A stretch of DNA of 61,784 nucleotides from an uncultured Fluviicola sp. (lineage in GTDB: Bacteria > Bacteroidota > Bacteroidia > Flavobacteriales > Crocinitomicaceae). How positions within the stretch are numbered: the first letter of the stretch is position 1; the number at the start of each line of letters is the position of its first letter. Of the stretch, positions 52,101-61,051 are shown piece after piece. The position numbers and the translations under genes are program-made. The notes beneath the pieces are model-generated. The model was not told where the DNA came from. It saw nothing but the letters and a program-made list of their open reading frames with translations, and did no database searches. Where the stretch lies: contig NZ_CAMLDC010000027.1 in the NCBI RefSeq assembly GCF_946478805.1, positions 1 through 61,784 of the forward strand, in the 5' to 3' direction.

Positions 52101-53336
52101 CTAGATAAACCGAACAATTCTGACTGCTCCTTTTGAATCCCGGAATCGGAACAACTGTACTTGGTTTGTTCTTGGAACCGACAAGGGAATTTGCCCGATT
52201 TCCCGCTTCCCAAAAAGCATTTTTCCGTCAACACTCAATACTTCCAATGAAAAACCCGATTCCTCGCTCGTAATTTCAATCACTTCTTCTTGAGTGACTA
52301 TTTGGATTTGTTCCAGGTTCAAATCAGTCAGACCCAATGAACTGACATTCACTTGGACGGAAACAGTATCTGAATTACAAGGAGAACTTGCAATCAGCTG
52401 AACGGTATAATTTCCATTTGATCCATACGAATGCTGGGCATCAGTTGTTATTGCTGTTTGTCCGTCTCCGAAATTCCAGCTATAACTTACTGCCCTCGAA
52501 CTCTCATTTGCCAACTGAATGGTTTCTCCATTTTGAATGATTGAAAAATTGGCTTGAGTGGGTTCATCAACCGGATGTAAATGAAAATGATCCAGGGAAT
52601 CCAAAATGACCAATGCAGCAGCAGTTTGCAAGATTCCGGCAGTTGTCGCATTCAACCCTCCATAAAAGTTCGAGCCAGAAGGCGATTGCTGAAAAAGAGA
52701 GGTGTAAAATGTGCAGGCAGCCAAATAAGTCCCTTCCACCGATGGATGGGATTCATCGGCGTTGTACAGATTGATGGTCGGATGATTTGCACGGACATAC
52801 GACCAAACTCTTCCGACCGGAGAAACCATGGACCTGTCGCTCGAATCCGCCATACGTATATAGGCATTGTACAAGCGGGTATTCATTTTTTCAAAGGTGT
52901 TTATCTCCGACCATTGAGGATCTCCGTTCTGTCTTCCCCACGTCATGTAGTACATCACATTACCACAAACATTGTTCGCCCAAATGCTATCGGATAATTG
53001 AAGGGCATAAGGCAATGTTTGCGAATCTACTTGAGAGTCGGGGAAACTAGGTTCCTGGCTTTGCCCCTGAATAACAACCACATCCCACAGTTTTGCATGG
53101 ATCTTGGAGAAAGTTAGGGGGTCATTCACCTGGTTTTGAAAAGTGAAACCGCCATTTGTTTTGGAATCGATGGTGATTTCTTTACCCAGACTGGTCGCGA
53201 GTGAACCCAAGGTTCCCGGTAAATCATTTACATACGTATAGCTGTTTCCAATAAACAGGACAGAAATGGAATCTTGCGCCAAAAGAGACGAAACTGTTAT
53301 CGGAAGAAGGAAAAGCAGGAGGAGAAATTTTTTCAT
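52101..53336 (-). CDS. Secreted SGNH-type hydrolase with PKD domain
   Basis: A 411-residue protein with a signal peptide (MKKFLLLLFLLPITVSSLLAQ). The N-terminal part (about 22-260) has LFIGNSYTYVNDLP, VVVIQGQSQEP and ADESHPS, which fit SGNH hydrolase blocks I (Ser of GNSYT) and V (DxxH). A PKD-like domain follows (YSWNFGDGQTA ... GNYTVQLIAS). The C-terminus (LEQIQIVTQEEVIEI ... SVDGKMLF) looks like a T9SS-type domain. It may be an extracellular esterase. Substrate unknown. Confidence 0.75.
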   Translation of the reverse strand: MKKFLLLLFLLPITVSSLLAQDSISVLFIGNSYTYVNDLPGTLGSLATSLGKEITIDSKTNGGFTFQNQVNDPLTFSKIHAKLWDVVVIQGQSQEPSFPDSQVDSQTLPYALQLSDSIWANNVCGNVMYYMTWGRQNGDPQWSEINTFEKMNTRLYNAYIRMADSSDRSMVSPVGRVWSYVRANHPTINLYNADESHPSVEGTYLAACTFYTSLFQQSPSGSNFYGGLNATTAGILQTAAALVILDSLDHFHLHPVDEPTQANFSIIQNGETIQLANESSRAVSYSWNFGDGQTAITTDAQHSYGSNGNYTVQLIASSPCNSDTVSVQVNVSSLGLTDLNLEQIQIVTQEEVIEITSEESGFSLEVLSVDGKMLFGKREIGQIPLSVPRTNQVQLFRFRDSKGAVRIVRFI

Positions 53337-53429
53337 AGTTTATCGTCTTTGATTCATAAACCCCAAAACAGTTTTGGAGTTGCTCTTTATTTTACCTTAA
53401 TTTGAAGGAAGTATTGTAATCCTAATTGA

Positions 53430-55673
53430 ATGAAAAAGGCTTTTCTTATTTTGATCACCTTCATTGGCTTTTATAATTCAATTCTATCTCAGACTTATCT
53501 GGGTTTTGAATACAACCCGAACATTCCTGTGAAAGTCGGAAGTACAACACTTAAGAATCCTTGGGCAGGAGGAATCAATTACGGACAATTTTCGAGTATC
53601 GACTATAATTTCGACGGATTGGAAGATTTGGTCATCTTCGACCGAAGCGGAGATGAATTCGTTCTCATGAAACACGTTATCAATGCTTCTGTTCATGGAT
53701 ACGAATATGTTTACAAAGGATTTCTTTACTTCCCCTCCGACTGTAAATACCGCTCTGCTTTTGTAGATTATGACTCGGATGGAAAGAAAGATCTGTTTAC
53801 CTATGGAATCGGAGGTATCAAGGTTTATAGAAATATCGGGAATGCTTCTTTGGGGTTGCAGTGGCAATTGATCACAGATATCCTTCAAACCGATTACGTC
53901 GGAGATATTTCGAACTTATATGTTAGCGCAAGTGATATTCCTGCATACAGCGATATAGACTTCGACGGTGATATGGATATCCTGACCTTTCAGATTGGTG
54001 GACAAAATGTCGAATACCACCAGAATCAAAGTATGGAACTCTATGGAATTCCCGATTCATTGACCTTTGTTTTGAAAAATCAATGTTGGGGGAAATTCAG
54101 TGAGGATGCCAGCAACAACGACCTGTTTTTGAACCAGACGGCTTATCCGTGCGAAAATGGGGACATTGCAAATCCATTAAGACCTGCAAACGCCGGAAAT
54201 GAAGGTGTCGCGAAACACTCCGGTTCCACCCTATTGGCAATGGATGTGAACAACAATGGAGTCATTGATTTGATTCTGGGAGATGTCGCTTATCCGAATA
54301 TTACACTTTTGGTCAATGGTGGAACAGCTCCAAATACCAATTCACCCATGATCAGCCAGGACCATGATTATCCATCTGTAGCTCATCCGGCATACATGCA
54401 GTTGTTTCCGGCAATATATTGGGAAGATGTGGATTTCGACGGAAAAAAGGATCTGATTGTAGCACCCAATGCACGAACTGTCTCGGAAAATCAAAACAGC
54501 GTTCAATTTTTTAAAAACACGGGAACCAATGCCCTTCCAAGTTTCGTTTACCAGGAAAACAACTTCCTGCAAAAGGATATGATCGACCATGGTTTGGGAA
54601 GTATCCCGGTTCTTATCGATGAAAATGGAGATGGATTGAAAGATCTCCTGGTCGCTAATTTTATTCGTTACAAACCTACCTTGAACCTGGAATCTGTTTT
54701 TCAGTTATACCACAATACGGGAACAGCTTCGAATCCGGAATTCACGTTGATGAATAATGATTATTTGGGCTTATCTTCACTCGGATTAGGTTTGCGCGCA
54801 ACTCCCACTTTCGGAGACCTGGATGGCGACGGTGACCAGGATTTGATCATTGGAAAAGAAAATGGTAGCTTGGTTCGTTTCATCAACACAGCCGGAGCCG
54901 GAAACCCTTTAAGTTTTGGAACACCCGTTCCTCTGAATGACAATACCGCGACCCCGATTCAAGTCGTATCCTATGCGTTCCCTCAATTGTTCGACTTGAA
55001 CAAAGACGGCTTACTGGACCTGATTGTCGGAAAAAAGACAGGCGAAATATCCTATTACCAAAATACAGGAACAAACTCCAATGCCATTTTCACACTAATC
55101 ACTCAAAACGTAGGGCAAGTTGATATTTCACCAAATCCGGATGGATACGCTGCACCCCATTTCTTCCGGGTGAATGACACGACACACCTCTTCGTCGGGG
55201 CATACAACGGTAAACTCAATTACTACCGAAACATTGACGGACATTTAACGGATGGAGACACCTTCAGTTTATACTCAAATAGTTTCATCGATTTGGAAGT
55301 AGGGCTCTACAGTACTGTTTTCGTTGAGGACATCAATGGAAACGGTTTCCTGAATCTATTCGTCGGACAAGACCTTGGAGGTTTGTTCCTGTTTGAAGCA
55401 AATCCTTTAAGCTCAGCATTTCTTGAAGAATTTAAAGTCGAATCCAGCCTGATTCTTTCTCCAAATCCGGGGAATCAATTGATCCGCATCCTTTCGAAAG
55501 AAGGTATTACAGCTGACCTGAAACTTTATGGAGTTTATAATGTAATGGGACAAAAGCAGGAACTGGAACTATCCGGAATGACTATTGACGTCAGCAACTT
55601 AAGTAATGGTTCTTATTATTTTGTTTTGGAAAGCAATGGAAAGATCGAGCATTTGAATTTTATTAAAAATTAA
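53430..55673 (+). CDS. FG-GAP/VCBS-repeat protein with T9SS sorting domain
   Basis: A 747-residue protein with a signal peptide (MKKAFLILITFIGFYNSILSQ). It has several beta-propeller FG-GAP-like repeats: SIDYNFDGLEDLVIFDRSG, VDYDSDGKKDLFTYG, SDIDFDGDMDILTFQ, GDLDGDGDQDLIIGK, FDLNKDGLLDLIVGK. Each holds a DxDxDG calcium-binding loop. The C-terminus (SSLILSPNPGNQLIRIL) is a T9SS sorting domain. Likely a surface or extracellular adhesion protein. Confidence 0.88.
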   Translation: MKKAFLILITFIGFYNSILSQTYLGFEYNPNIPVKVGSTTLKNPWAGGINYGQFSSIDYNFDGLEDLVIFDRSGDEFVLMKHVINASVHGYEYVYKGFLYFPSDCKYRSAFVDYDSDGKKDLFTYGIGGIKVYRNIGNASLGLQWQLITDILQTDYVGDISNLYVSASDIPAYSDIDFDGDMDILTFQIGGQNVEYHQNQSMELYGIPDSLTFVLKNQCWGKFSEDASNNDLFLNQTAYPCENGDIANPLRPANAGNEGVAKHSGSTLLAMDVNNNGVIDLILGDVAYPNITLLVNGGTAPNTNSPMISQDHDYPSVAHPAYMQLFPAIYWEDVDFDGKKDLIVAPNARTVSENQNSVQFFKNTGTNALPSFVYQENNFLQKDMIDHGLGSIPVLIDENGDGLKDLLVANFIRYKPTLNLESVFQLYHNTGTASNPEFTLMNNDYLGLSSLGLGLRATPTFGDLDGDGDQDLIIGKENGSLVRFINTAGAGNPLSFGTPVPLNDNTATPIQVVSYAFPQLFDLNKDGLLDLIVGKKTGEISYYQNTGTNSNAIFTLITQNVGQVDISPNPDGYAAPHFFRVNDTTHLFVGAYNGKLNYYRNIDGHLTDGDTFSLYSNSFIDLEVGLYSTVFVEDINGNGFLNLFVGQDLGGLFLFEANPLSSAFLEEFKVESSLILSPNPGNQLIRILSKEGITADLKLYGVYNVMGQKQELELSGMTIDVSNLSNGSYYFVLESNGKIEHLNFIKN

Positions 55674-55811
55674 GCTGGATTCATTATGATTTTGTTGCAA
55701 TAAAAAAATAACAACCCTTTAAAAATCAGTTAGTTAATTATGAATCTGTTCGCTTTTTTGCGAACAAGCGAATTTGAGAATTTGAGAATTTGAGAATTTT
55801 TAAAGATGAAA
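55674..55811. repeat. Intergenic with tandem 10-bp repeats
   Basis: The short run at 55770-55800 repeats GAATTTGAGA three times. No gene in these 138 bases. No hairpin followed by a clear T-run is seen. Confidence 0.55.
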
Positions 55812-56615
55812 CTAAAGTTTCAAATAGGTTTCGTAGTGTATTTTCCGGGACCACTTTATGGGTTCGATTTCCGATTCAAAAATCCCAAACAAAGTAGATC
55901 CCGAACCAGTCATGGAAGCATAAATTGCTCCGTGTTCATACAACTCAGTCTTGATACTCTCCAATTCCGGGTATTTTGCAAAAACAGGTTGTTCGAAGTC
56001 ATTAACCAGGTGATCTTTCCAGGATCGCATCGGTTTTTCAAGAATCTCTTTCAAAGGAATCCTGTTATTATCCGGAGTTATGCCCTCATATGCTTCTTTT
56101 GTTGAAACATGGATCCCCAGGTTCACCAAAACAACATATCTATTTTTCAAATCGAGATTCAAAGGAGTCAGGCTCTCTCCCTTTCCGGTTGCAAACTGCA
56201 ATCCGCCAGTGATGAAAAAAGCACAATCAGAACCGATCTTAGAAGCCATTTCAATCAATTGGTCGTTTCCAATTTCAGGAGCATAATTATCTCTGAGCAA
56301 TTTCAAGGCAAATGCAGCATCGGAAGAACCGCCTCCCAGACCACCTCCCATCGGAATAAGCTTATGCAAATGAAAAGCTTGTGGCGGAATAGATTTATGC
56401 CGTTTAAATTCAGCAAGCGCATCCAAAACCAGGTTACCTGTGCCTGGGATCTCAAGACCGGAAGTGGTAAATACGGATTCGTTGCTTTCAACGAGTTCAA
56501 GGATGTCATTGAAAGGAAGTTCCAACATTGCAGTCTCAATGTCATGGTAGCCATCTTCTCGTCTATTTAAGATGTGCAAACCCAGGTTTATTTTGCATGT
56601 TGGAAAATTAATCAT
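55812..56615 (-). CDS. ispE: 4-diphosphocytidyl-2-C-methyl-D-erythritol kinase
   Basis: A 267-residue GHMP kinase. It phosphorylates CDP-methylerythritol in the MEP isoprenoid pathway. The start MINFPTCKINLGLHIL is the family substrate-binding segment, and PMGGGLGGGSSDAAFAL (about 88-104) is the ATP-binding glycine loop. The end SMTGSGSTLFGIF is the third GHMP motif. Length matches the Bacteroidota family. Divergent from accA with 67 bp between the two start codons. Confidence 0.95.
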   Translation of the reverse strand: MINFPTCKINLGLHILNRREDGYHDIETAMLELPFNDILELVESNESVFTTSGLEIPGTGNLVLDALAEFKRHKSIPPQAFHLHKLIPMGGGLGGGSSDAAFALKLLRDNYAPEIGNDQLIEMASKIGSDCAFFITGGLQFATGKGESLTPLNLDLKNRYVVLVNLGIHVSTKEAYEGITPDNNRIPLKEILEKPMRSWKDHLVNDFEQPVFAKYPELESIKTELYEHGAIYASMTGSGSTLFGIFESEIEPIKWSRKIHYETYLKL

Positions 56616-56682
56616 GTCGTAAAATTAATAGATGCGAACTATTTTCGTAAATTTCGCCCCTCAAAATAGCAATATAGCAATT

Positions 56683-57639
56683 ATGTCCACATATTTAGAT
56701 TTTGAAGAGCCATTGAAGGCTTTGGAAGAACAAATTGAACAAACACGAGAAATCGGAAACAGCACCGGCGTTGATATGTCTGATAAAATTCGTGTTTTAG
56801 AAGAGAATCTCACTAAAAAAACACAGGAAATATTCAGCAACTTGACCCCATGGCAACGTGTTCAACTATCCCGTCATCCTGATAGACCGTACACTTTGGC
56901 TTATATCAATGCGATTACCGATTTTTCTTTCCAGGAATTACACGGTGACCGTACTGTAAAAGATGACAAAGCAATGATCGGTGGTTTCGGATTACTTGAT
57001 GGAAGAACAGTGATGTTCATCGGTCAGCAGAAAGGAATCAATACCAAAATGCGTCAATACCGCAATTTCGGGATGCCGAATCCGGAAGGATACCGCAAGG
57101 CTTTGCGTTTGATGAGATTGGCTGAAAAGTTTAACAAACCGATCGTAACCTTTATTGACACTCCTGGAGCATTCCCCGGATTGGAAGCGGAAGAAAGAGG
57201 TCAAGGTGAAGCAATTGCACGCAACATTTATGAAATGATGCAATTGAAAGTTCCGGTAATCTGTATCATCATCGGTGAAGGTGCATCCGGTGGAGCATTG
57301 GGAATTGGTGTCGGAGATAAAGTAGTTATGCTTGAAAATACGTGGTACTCCGTTATTTCCCCGGAATCATGTTCTTCCATCCTATGGAGATCATGGGAAT
57401 ACAAGGAGAAAGCTGCCGAGGCACTGAAATTGACCAGTTCAGACATGAAACGTCTGAAATTGGTAGATGATGTGATCAGCGAACCCCTTGCAGGGGCTCA
57501 CAGGGATCCGGAATCAAATTTCCAAAATGTAAAAGGGAAAATCATTGAATACCTGAAAGAATTGGATCCGAAAAGTCCGGAACAACGTGTCGACGAACGT
57601 ATTGAGAAATTCAACTCAATGGGTGTTTGGAACGGATAG
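56683..57639 (+). CDS. accA: Acetyl-CoA carboxylase carboxyltransferase subunit alpha
   Basis: About 318 residues from the ATG at 56683 ([17 protein letters not shown]). An in-frame ATG at 56632 would add 17 residues, but this start matches the family length. It forms, with AccD, the carboxyltransferase that makes malonyl-CoA for fatty acid synthesis. Motifs [37 protein letters not shown] and [15 protein letters not shown] are clear. Confidence 0.96.
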   Translation: MSTYLDFEEPLKALEEQIEQTREIGNSTGVDMSDKIRVLEENLTKKTQEIFSNLTPWQRVQLSRHPDRPYTLAYINAITDFSFQELHGDRTVKDDKAMIGGFGLLDGRTVMFIGQQKGINTKMRQYRNFGMPNPEGYRKALRLMRLAEKFNKPIVTFIDTPGAFPGLEAEERGQGEAIARNIYEMMQLKVPVICIIIGEGASGGALGIGVGDKVVMLENTWYSVISPESCSSILWRSWEYKEKAAEALKLTSSDMKRLKLVDDVISEPLAGAHRDPESNFQNVKGKIIEYLKELDPKSPEQRVDERIEKFNSMGVWNG

Positions 57640-57669
57640 GACTTTTTATCTTATTGAAACATATTGAAC

Positions 57670-57702
57670 AAAAGGCTTCCGTAATTGGAGGCCTTTTTCT
57701 TT
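57670..57702 (+). terminator. Intrinsic terminator after accA
   Basis: Imperfect stem AAAGGCTTCC / GGAGGCCTTT followed by TTTCTTT. Placed between accA and the converging gene. Confidence 0.7.
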
Positions 57703-57718
57703 GTTATGGATGGTTCCG

Positions 57719-58507
57719 CTATCTATTCGACCATTGAACAACTGTCAGCTCATTATTCAAATCAATGACCCATTTCAATTTTTGAGCTTTCGACACAATC
57801 ATTCTTTGCTCCAAAACTACGTCTACGGAAAAATCGTTGAGTATCGTGTGCTCCTGCCAGATTGAATTCCTCAGGCATTCACTCACTATCCGGATCTGAT
57901 GCTTTCCTTTCGGAATCATCACTTCGAAGCTACCTCCTGCGCTTTCTAACGATTCATTAGAAGTCACCAATTTCATATCGTCTACGTAAATACAAAAACG
58001 TGATAAATGATCAAACCCGGGTTCAATATTGATGAACTTCCAATCAATTGTTAATGGCAAATGTTTCCCCTTAAAAACAAGTGGTTTTATTTCCAATCCT
58101 TTTTTATCAAATCGCGTAATCGAAGTCGGTTTGCCATTCAGATCAAATACTATTTGAACTTTCGAAACTTCTTTTCCATTCATACCAAACTCGCATACGG
58201 CATCGATACTGAATTCATTTTCAAAAGCATGTTCCATCCACATTCCTTTGCAATAAGCTTGATTTATCAATTTAATTTTGTGAGTTGACTTTGAAAGCCG
58301 GAGTTCATAACTCCCCCATTCACTTTGACGAAAAGACTTTGAAACAGGCATTTCCTCTCCATCAACTATAATTTTACTCCTATTCAAATAGTCATACCCC
58401 TCTTCAATCCCGTTGAATTTCCACTCCAGAACCAGAAGCTGTTTTTTTGAATGTGCATTCAAAAAGAATAACACAAATACGCAAGTTAAGATGTAGTTCA
58501 CTGTCAT
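57719..58507 (-). CDS. Secreted hypothetical protein with an internal duplication
   Basis: A 262-residue protein with a signal peptide (MTVNYILTCVFVLFFLNAHS). Two homologous halves of about 110 residues: the first has VLEWKFNGIEEGYDYLNRSKIIVDG and MWMEHAFENEFSID, the second TIDWKFINIEPGFDHLSRFCIYVDD and IWQEHTILNDFSVD. The shared W-K-F---E-G-(Y/F)-D-L---I-VD pattern suggests a repeated beta-sandwich. No family recognised. Confidence 0.65.
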   Translation of the reverse strand: MTVNYILTCVFVLFFLNAHSKKQLLVLEWKFNGIEEGYDYLNRSKIIVDGEEMPVSKSFRQSEWGSYELRLSKSTHKIKLINQAYCKGMWMEHAFENEFSIDAVCEFGMNGKEVSKVQIVFDLNGKPTSITRFDKKGLEIKPLVFKGKHLPLTIDWKFINIEPGFDHLSRFCIYVDDMKLVTSNESLESAGGSFEVMIPKGKHQIRIVSECLRNSIWQEHTILNDFSVDVVLEQRMIVSKAQKLKWVIDLNNELTVVQWSNR

Positions 58508-58716
58508 ATCTATTTCAGTACTACAAAGTTAGTGAATAAACCGAACTATAAAACTACAAATCACCTATTTTACAATTCCAATATTTTAACCTATTTCTTA
58601 TTTAGAATAGAAATTAATAACAAAAACATTCCAACCTTACACATCTTTATGCATTAAAAGCGTAGTTATTTATCTAGGTAAATATTATCTTGGCAACCAA
58701 AAAGAAACGAATTAAA

Positions 58717-59631
58717 ATGATTCAAAAACTATTATTTATAGGAGCAGCCTGTTTCCTGACACATTTATCTATTGCCCAGGAAACCGATTCAACAGAAGTA
58801 GCGGAAACAGAAAGTGAGGTTGAAACCGATTTGGTTGAACAAACCTTTCAATCTACGCGAATTGTAAGTGGTCATTCAGTAGAATGTTTGCGCAAAGGTG
58901 TTTTGGAATTCCGGGTAGAGCACCGTTTTGGCGATTTTGCCGGCTCTAACGGAGGTGTTCAGAATTGGTTTGGATTGGACAATTCAAGTGATATCCGCTT
59001 AGGTTTTGAATATGGAATTACCAATAATATTATGGTGGGTGTTGGAAGAAGTAAAGGTTCCGGATCGCCTTATCGTTCCTTGATCGATGGATTTGCAAAA
59101 TACCGCATTCTGCAACAACGCAAGAAAGGAATGCCTATTTCACTTGCGGTCACCGGAAGTATGTTTTATACTTACATGAAAGCTTCTCCGGACATCTACA
59201 CAGTTGCGCATTTCCCGAAACAAGAATACCGCTTTTCCTATTCTGCATCATTAAATATTGCTCGTAAGTTTGGTGATTTGGTGAGCTTGGCGTTGATGCC
59301 GACTGTGGTTCACCGCAATTACGTAGCTGCAGATGATCAAAACACACTCTTTGCTTTAGGCGGAGCCATGCGTTGGTCAATTACACAGCGTTTAGGAATT
59401 ATGGTTGAATACTATCAGGTTTTTCAGGGTGAAGGATATCGAAAAACGAATTTTAACAGCCTTGGATTCGCCGTTGAGTGGTTGACATTCGGACACAATT
59501 TCACCATTTACTTAACCAACGCACGAGGTTTTGGGGAAACACAATTTATTACCAATACCTATGAAAATTGGTTGAAAGGTCAATTTAGGATTGGTTTTTG
59601 CATCGGACGTAAGTTCGAATTCGGACAGTAA
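58717..59631 (+). CDS. DUF5777-like outer-membrane beta-barrel protein
   Basis: About 304 residues from the ATG at 58717. A signal peptide (MIQKLLFIGAACFLTHLSIAQ) and an acidic spacer precede a barrel with alternating strands (GVLEFRVEHRFGDFAG, DIRLGFEYGITNNIMVGVG, ISLAVTGSMFYTYM, RLGIMVEYYQVFQG) and a terminal RKFEFGQ. It precedes a YceI, a membrane protein and two heme-motif proteins in the same orientation. Function unknown. Confidence 0.75.
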   Translation: MIQKLLFIGAACFLTHLSIAQETDSTEVAETESEVETDLVEQTFQSTRIVSGHSVECLRKGVLEFRVEHRFGDFAGSNGGVQNWFGLDNSSDIRLGFEYGITNNIMVGVGRSKGSGSPYRSLIDGFAKYRILQQRKKGMPISLAVTGSMFYTYMKASPDIYTVAHFPKQEYRFSYSASLNIARKFGDLVSLALMPTVVHRNYVAADDQNTLFALGGAMRWSITQRLGIMVEYYQVFQGEGYRKTNFNSLGFAVEWLTFGHNFTIYLTNARGFGETQFITNTYENWLKGQFRIGFCIGRKFEFGQ

Positions 59632-59722
59632 AAGTAAAGTTTAATAAGTTCAAAAAGCTGAAAGGGTTCCAACATATTAAAAATCTATTTGAACATTTGA
59701 ACAAAATTTAAAACAACTGATT

Positions 59723-60262
59723 ATGAAAAAAATACTTTATCCAGCTTTAGCCCTTTGCATCTTTGCGGGCTCTGCATTTGTAACACTTACTGCAACAAAG
59801 GACTATACCTTCAAAGAAGGATTTACAATCTCTTTTAAAAGTAAGGATCCATCCGGGGAATTCAAAAAAGCCAAAGGCACTATCACTTTTGATGAAAGTG
59901 ATCTGGACAAGGCCAAGTTTGACATTTCTATTGATGTGAATTCCATTAACACCGGAAACTCCATGCAAAACAAGAAAGCACAGACATCCGAATGGTTTGA
60001 AGGGATCAAATATCCGACAATCAAATTTGTTTCTTCGAAAGTGGAAAAATCCGGTGACGGTTATTCCATCACTGGTAAATTGACAATGAAAGGTGTAACC
60101 AAAGAGAAAAAAATCCCGGCTACATTAACCAAATCAGGGAATGACCTGACTTTCAGCGGCAAGTTCACTGTAAACCGAATTGATTATGGTGTTGGACACA
60201 AAAGCGACGCTGTTCCGGATTTGATGAACATCTCGTATTCGATCCCGGTATCTGAAAAATAG
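59723..60262 (+). CDS. Periplasmic YceI family protein
   Basis: A 179-residue protein with a signal-like start (MKKILYPALALCIFAGSAFV). The YceI barrel shows FTISFKSKDPSGEFKKAKGTITFDE, SEWFEGIKYPTIKFVSSKVEK and TVNRIDYGVGHKSDAVPDLM. It is a second YceI in the window, but secreted. Followed 1 bp later by the membrane protein gene. Confidence 0.92.
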   Translation: MKKILYPALALCIFAGSAFVTLTATKDYTFKEGFTISFKSKDPSGEFKKAKGTITFDESDLDKAKFDISIDVNSINTGNSMQNKKAQTSEWFEGIKYPTIKFVSSKVEKSGDGYSITGKLTMKGVTKEKKIPATLTKSGNDLTFSGKFTVNRIDYGVGHKSDAVPDLMNISYSIPVSEK

Positions 60263-60263
60263 A

Positions 60264-60677
60264 ATGGGCATGTTTAAACGTTTTTTCTTCCTTGGGGCTA
60301 CTTCCGGATTAGTTGCATCATTTGTTGAATGGATCTACTCATCCATTTATAAGGGAATGATTGCGGACTTCACAGAGGCTACCGGATTCTGGCACTTGCT
60401 GTGCTTTTCCTTGATGATCACTTTAGGAAGCAGTATCATTGGAGCAGTCATCTATTCCCTGTTAAAAAACAGATCGCTGGCAGCTTTCATTTGTAATTTC
60501 ATTCTTTCGGGATTTTCCGTCGCCTTGGTATTCTATGTATTCCTAATGGATGATCCTGAATTTAAAAATGAAGACGCCATGGCCATGATTGATTATTTCA
60601 AGGGATACCTTATCCCATTCGTGTTCATTCCGGCACTTTCATGGATGAGCTTAAAACCTTTATTTATTAAACATTAA
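60264..60677 (+). CDS. Four-helix membrane protein, unknown function
   Basis: A 137-residue protein with four predicted membrane helices (about 8-24, 43-64, 70-94, 110-130), for example FWHLLCFSLMITLGSSIIGAVIY. It starts 1 bp after the YceI stop and ends at the start of the heme-protein gene, so it is in their operon. DUF4199-like proteins have a similar topology, but I am not sure. Confidence 0.6.
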   Translation: MGMFKRFFFLGATSGLVASFVEWIYSSIYKGMIADFTEATGFWHLLCFSLMITLGSSIIGAVIYSLLKNRSLAAFICNFILSGFSVALVFYVFLMDDPEFKNEDAMAMIDYFKGYLIPFVFIPALSWMSLKPLFIKH

Positions 60678-61043
60678 ATGAAAAAAATTATTTCCATTTC
60701 TCTTGCGTTAAGTAGTATTGCTATTCTAACCTTGTTCCTTCCAAGTGCATGTACAAAGGCTAAAGTACCGGCATCTTTTGGGGACACGAGTTGTCCGGAT
60801 ACCATTTCATTCAGTCAACAGATCGGCCCTATTATTGATGCCAACTGTGTATCCTGTCATGGAAATGGGGCTGGAACTGCTCCTACACTTTCAAACCACG
60901 CAGAAATTTCTGCTAATGCAGATGCCATTCTTAACTCCCTTCAAGGTATTCCTCAATTAATGCCTCAAGGCGGACCTGCACTTGCAGATTCTTTAATTCA
61001 ACAAATCAGTTGTTGGATTAAACAAGGAAAAATGAATAACTAA
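60678..61043 (+). CDS. Cytochrome c-like lipoprotein
   Basis: A 121-residue protein. The N-terminal signal ends LPSAC, a lipobox. One heme c motif, CVSCH (in ANCVSCHGNG), with a possible distal Met near LMPQGG. It resembles small Bacteroidota cytochrome-c-like lipoproteins annotated with PSCyt-type domains. Probable electron carrier on the membrane. Confidence 0.75.
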   Translation: MKKIISISLALSSIAILTLFLPSACTKAKVPASFGDTSCPDTISFSQQIGPIIDANCVSCHGNGAGTAPTLSNHAEISANADAILNSLQGIPQLMPQGGPALADSLIQQISCWIKQGKMNN

Positions 61044-61051
61044 ATACGATC

